Shown here: in pieces, positions 13,937 through 15,771 of the stretch
Position numbering within the stretch: position 1 is the stretch's first letter
How the letters are laid out: every line of letters starts with the position of its first letter
Source of the DNA: Betaproteobacteria bacterium
GTDB lineage: Bacteria > Pseudomonadota > Gammaproteobacteria > Burkholderiales > Ferrovaceae
Direction: 5' to 3'
Assembly (NCBI GenBank): GCA_028870615.1
Contig: JAGWPH010000299.1
Location: 1-15,771, forward strand
Length of the DNA: 15,771 nucleotides
Position numbers and translations under genes: made by a program
The notes under the pieces: model-generated
Database searches by the model: none
Told to the model about the DNA's origin: nothing
The model's input: the letters and a program-made list of their open reading frames with translations, nothing else

Positions 13937-14146
13937 CGCACCATGCGCGCCTTGCCCTGCGGTTTTACGGACGACGGACTTTCCAGAATGCACCAGTTTG
14001 CATAGGGTCAGACGTCTCCGCTCCAGCCCCCTGAAACATCCTTGTGATTGATCGCCACAGGGGCCTGAAGTCAATCCAGAGCGTCATATCCGGGTGCTCA
14101 CCAATTTCATGAACTCACCCTCGTCCAGGCCCTCCTGTTCGCATGC

Positions 14147-14689
14147 TCAACGCAACGAGTAAAAATAATAATCAGCGGTGTACGGGACGCGAACTTCCAC
14201 ATCGGCAGTGTCTGCCGTGCAAACCGGGGTGGGGGCAGAGCCGCCATTTGTATGCAGCCGCTGCAAGAAGCCGATCCGTTTAAACGTTTCGCCAGTCTGT
14301 ACAACCGTCGCGGTCAGGAGGAGCCAGGGAAGCGATGAGCCGTTTGGTGCCGCAACTCGAGCCACCTCCTTCCCGACGACCTTGCTGCCGTCGCTCGCCT
14401 CCCATGTTGGGCCTGCGTAGTGGCGCCCTACGGCCTTCCCATCCCCGTCAAACAGCGTTGCATCCGGCGCCACAAACGTCCAATCAAACCTGGCAGCGAT
14501 CCGCGCCGAGGGCCGGCATCGGTAAATTTGGACTCCGGAAGCATGGAACTTCACCTCAACTTCATAACCCGCCGGCACGGCAATTGTGGCTGGCACGGAC
14601 GGAGAGGGCTCGTTCCTGTGGGCGAACGCAGGTTGTCCGATCATGAATGCGACCAAGGCCGTGCCGATGAACTGAATAGTTGCTTTCAT
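14147..14689 (-). CDS. DUF3455-family exported protein
   Basis: The 180-residue protein has a signal peptide (MKATIQFIGTALVAFMIGQPAFA, cleaved near residue 23) and a domain matching DUF3455: VPAGYEVEVKFHASGVQIYRC, FVAPDATLFDGDGKAVGRHY, AGPTWEASDGSKVVG, LPWLLLTA, FLQRLHTNGGSAP and the closing VRVPYTADYYFY. Two cysteines (in IYRC and TPVC) may pair in the periplasm. The biochemical role of the family is not established to my knowledge; it is common in proteobacteria and actinobacteria. The start ATG at 14689 is chosen for its GGAG site and signal peptide; the frame extends to 14806 without support. It is flanked by untranslated stretches and appears to be a single-gene unit. Confidence 0.92.
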   Translation of the reverse strand: MKATIQFIGTALVAFMIGQPAFAHRNEPSPSVPATIAVPAGYEVEVKFHASGVQIYRCRPSARIAARFDWTFVAPDATLFDGDGKAVGRHYAGPTWEASDGSKVVGKEVARVAAPNGSSLPWLLLTATVVQTGETFKRIGFLQRLHTNGGSAPTPVCTADTADVEVRVPYTADYYFYSLR

Positions 14690-14966
14690 TGGCTTCTCCT
14701 GATCAGACGCAATTTGATTGCCACCATCGAAACATAACGGCCGGGTCAAACCGGATGGAACTGAACGCCGGCTACAACGCAATGCGCGCCCGGTAACAAG
14801 CGGCAACGGCGATCATTTCATCGCGGTTGATCCCCTTGCCCTGATTTTTTGTGTGATGCCCGGATTTTCCTGGGCACTCGTCTCGTTCGGCAGCACATAA
14901 GTTTTGCATTGCGAGGTTCTCCCTGGCGTGGGTTGTCAGAAACGCAACTTCAGGTTATCACGCCTA

Positions 14967-15146
14967 ATGTTTGTAATGATTGCGATATTTGTAATAATTT
15001 TTTCCGGTAGCCTGATCACCGCATCCAGGGCACGATCGACGGGTATGGCGATACCCGGCGCTGCCCCTGCTTCAGATGGCCCCGACCTCAAAGCCGGCCG
15101 CGCTCCGTCATCTGCGGGTCAAAAAAACGTCATGGTTCTGAAATAA
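14967..15146 (+). CDS. Possible small membrane-anchored protein
   Basis: This is a doubtful 59-residue frame. It opens with a hydrophobic segment MFVMIAIFVIIFSGSLITAS that could be a membrane anchor or signal peptide, followed by a low-complexity Ala/Pro/Gly tail of about 35 residues. No ribosome site is evident; a TTG farther upstream (14904) would give 80 residues. It precedes the ExbB-like gene by 44 bases, so it may be a short envelope component of that cluster. The segment is AT-rich compared with its surroundings. Confidence 0.35.
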   Translation: MFVMIAIFVIIFSGSLITASRARSTGMAIPGAAPASDGPDLKAGRAPSSAGQKNVMVLK

Positions 15147-15190
15147 GGCGTGCTTACAATCGGGCGGTTACATTCCTGAGCCCCGACACC

Positions 15191-15771
15191 ATGAACCTGT
15201 CACACCTGATTGATCTCGCCAATGAATCCGGGGGTACGCTCTATCTGATGGTGGTGTTATTAACGCTGGCATTGACCGTCATCATCGAACGTAGCCGCTA
15301 CCTGTCCAACATGCTGGAAGCGGGGGACCAATTGATTCGACTGCTCCGGTCCAGGCAAAGCGAGGGTCACACAGGGCTGACAGAGTTTTCCCGAAAGCAT
15401 CCTCAATTGCCGCATCTTAACTTGATCGATGCAGCAGCAGAAGCACTGCCCGCCATCCGATCGGATCGGGAATCCATGGACGGCACGCTGGAGGAGGCGG
15501 TAATGCATGAAATTCCCAAGCTGGATCGTTCGTTATGGATGCTGGACACCATCATTACGCTGGCGCCATTGCTGGGACTGTTCGGCACAATTCTGGGGAT
15601 GTTCAATGCATTCAGTGTGTTGGGTGAAGGGCAGAACGCTGCCACCGAGATTACCTCGGGGATCGCAGAAGCCTTGCTGGCAACGGCTTCAGGGTTGGTG
15701 GTGGCCATGGTGGGGCTGGTATTTTTCAACAGCCTGAACTCAAGAATCCGACTGGTGGTGCACCAGATGGA
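15191..15771 (+). CDS. MotA/TolQ/ExbB proton-channel family protein (3' cut by window)
   Basis: The frame runs from ATG 15191 to the window end, 193 residues with no stop. Helix 1 is at about residues 17-32 (LYLMVVLLTLALTVII), then a cytoplasmic loop up to about residue 115, helix 2 with the family signature LAPLLGLFGTILGMFNAF (124-141), and helix 3 ITSGIAEALLATASGLVVAMVGLVFFN (154-180). These are the pore-lining helices of the pentameric channels (ExbB, TolQ, MotA) that use proton flow to drive an ExbD/TolR-like partner and an outer-membrane transport or motility partner. The short length and the single N-terminal helix suggest the ExbB class. A partner such as ExbD or TonB would be expected just downstream, outside the window. 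Confidence 0.92.
   Translation, partial: MNLSHLIDLANESGGTLYLMVVLLTLALTVIIERSRYLSNMLEAGDQLIRLLRSRQSEGHTGLTEFSRKHPQLPHLNLIDAAAEALPAIRSDRESMDGTLEEAVMHEIPKLDRSLWMLDTIITLAPLLGLFGTILGMFNAFSVLGEGQNAATEITSGIAEALLATASGLVVAMVGLVFFNSLNSRIRLVVHQM

Noticed and set aside
14026..14063. Possible CCCCTG/CAGGGG hairpin between the lipoprotein and DUF3455 genes
   Set aside because: The arms are only six bases with a long loop and no U tract, which is within chance expectation; the rest of the 210-base gap holds nothing else beyond a degenerate palindrome.
1..15771. CRISPR array, tRNA or rRNA genes, insertion sequence, prophage
   Set aside because: No regular spaced repeats, no tRNA-like cloverleaf, no rRNA sequence and no transposase or phage protein was seen.

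Overview
The window is a GC-rich proteobacterial chromosome segment. Protein style (CyoABCD quinol oxidase, ACR3 arsenite pump, Blh-type metallohydrolase, DUF3455, GGGGTCAGACCCC-type palindromes) suggests a betaproteobacterium, perhaps a Nitrosomonadales-like lineage. That placement is inference from gene content; there is no rRNA or other marker in the window.

Layout. (1) 1-345: the end of an EAL-domain protein cut by the window edge. (2) 382-930, minus: a ribbon-helix-helix antitoxin followed by a PemK/MazF-like toxin that has lost its N-terminal part. (3) 957-4971, minus: a tightly packed cyoABCD cytochrome bo3 ubiquinol oxidase operon with a possible extra small membrane protein after cyoD and no cyoE in view. 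(4) 5153-6860, plus: secreted protein, single-domain rhodanese and Blh/ETHE1-like metallo-beta-lactamase hydrolase, a likely sulfide/persulfide detoxification unit. (5) 6835-10464, minus: arsenic resistance operon arsR - arsC - arsC - ACR3 - ATP-grasp-like enzyme, in which every gene overlaps the next. (6) 10553-12441: a heat-shock cluster, two small heat-shock proteins on minus and a CbpA-type J-protein on plus, with candidate sigma-32 sites between them. (7) 12442-13189: about 750 bases with no recognisable gene. (8) 13190-15771: a lipoprotein, a DUF3455 exported protein, a doubtful small membrane protein and the start of a MotA/TolQ/ExbB proton-channel gene cut by the right edge.

How they work together. 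The ars operon senses As(III) (ArsR with C-terminal cysteines), reduces As(V) with two different low-molecular-weight-phosphatase-type reductases, and exports As(III) through ACR3. The last gene is translationally tied to the pump and encodes an enzyme with ATP-grasp motifs in an apparently permuted order; it is the best candidate here for something undescribed. The ars operon meets the rhodanese/Blh operon tail to tail with overlapping 3' ends, placing arsenic and sulfane-sulfur functions side by side. Palindromes related to GGGGTCAGACCCC occur at several gene junctions and form parts of gene ends.
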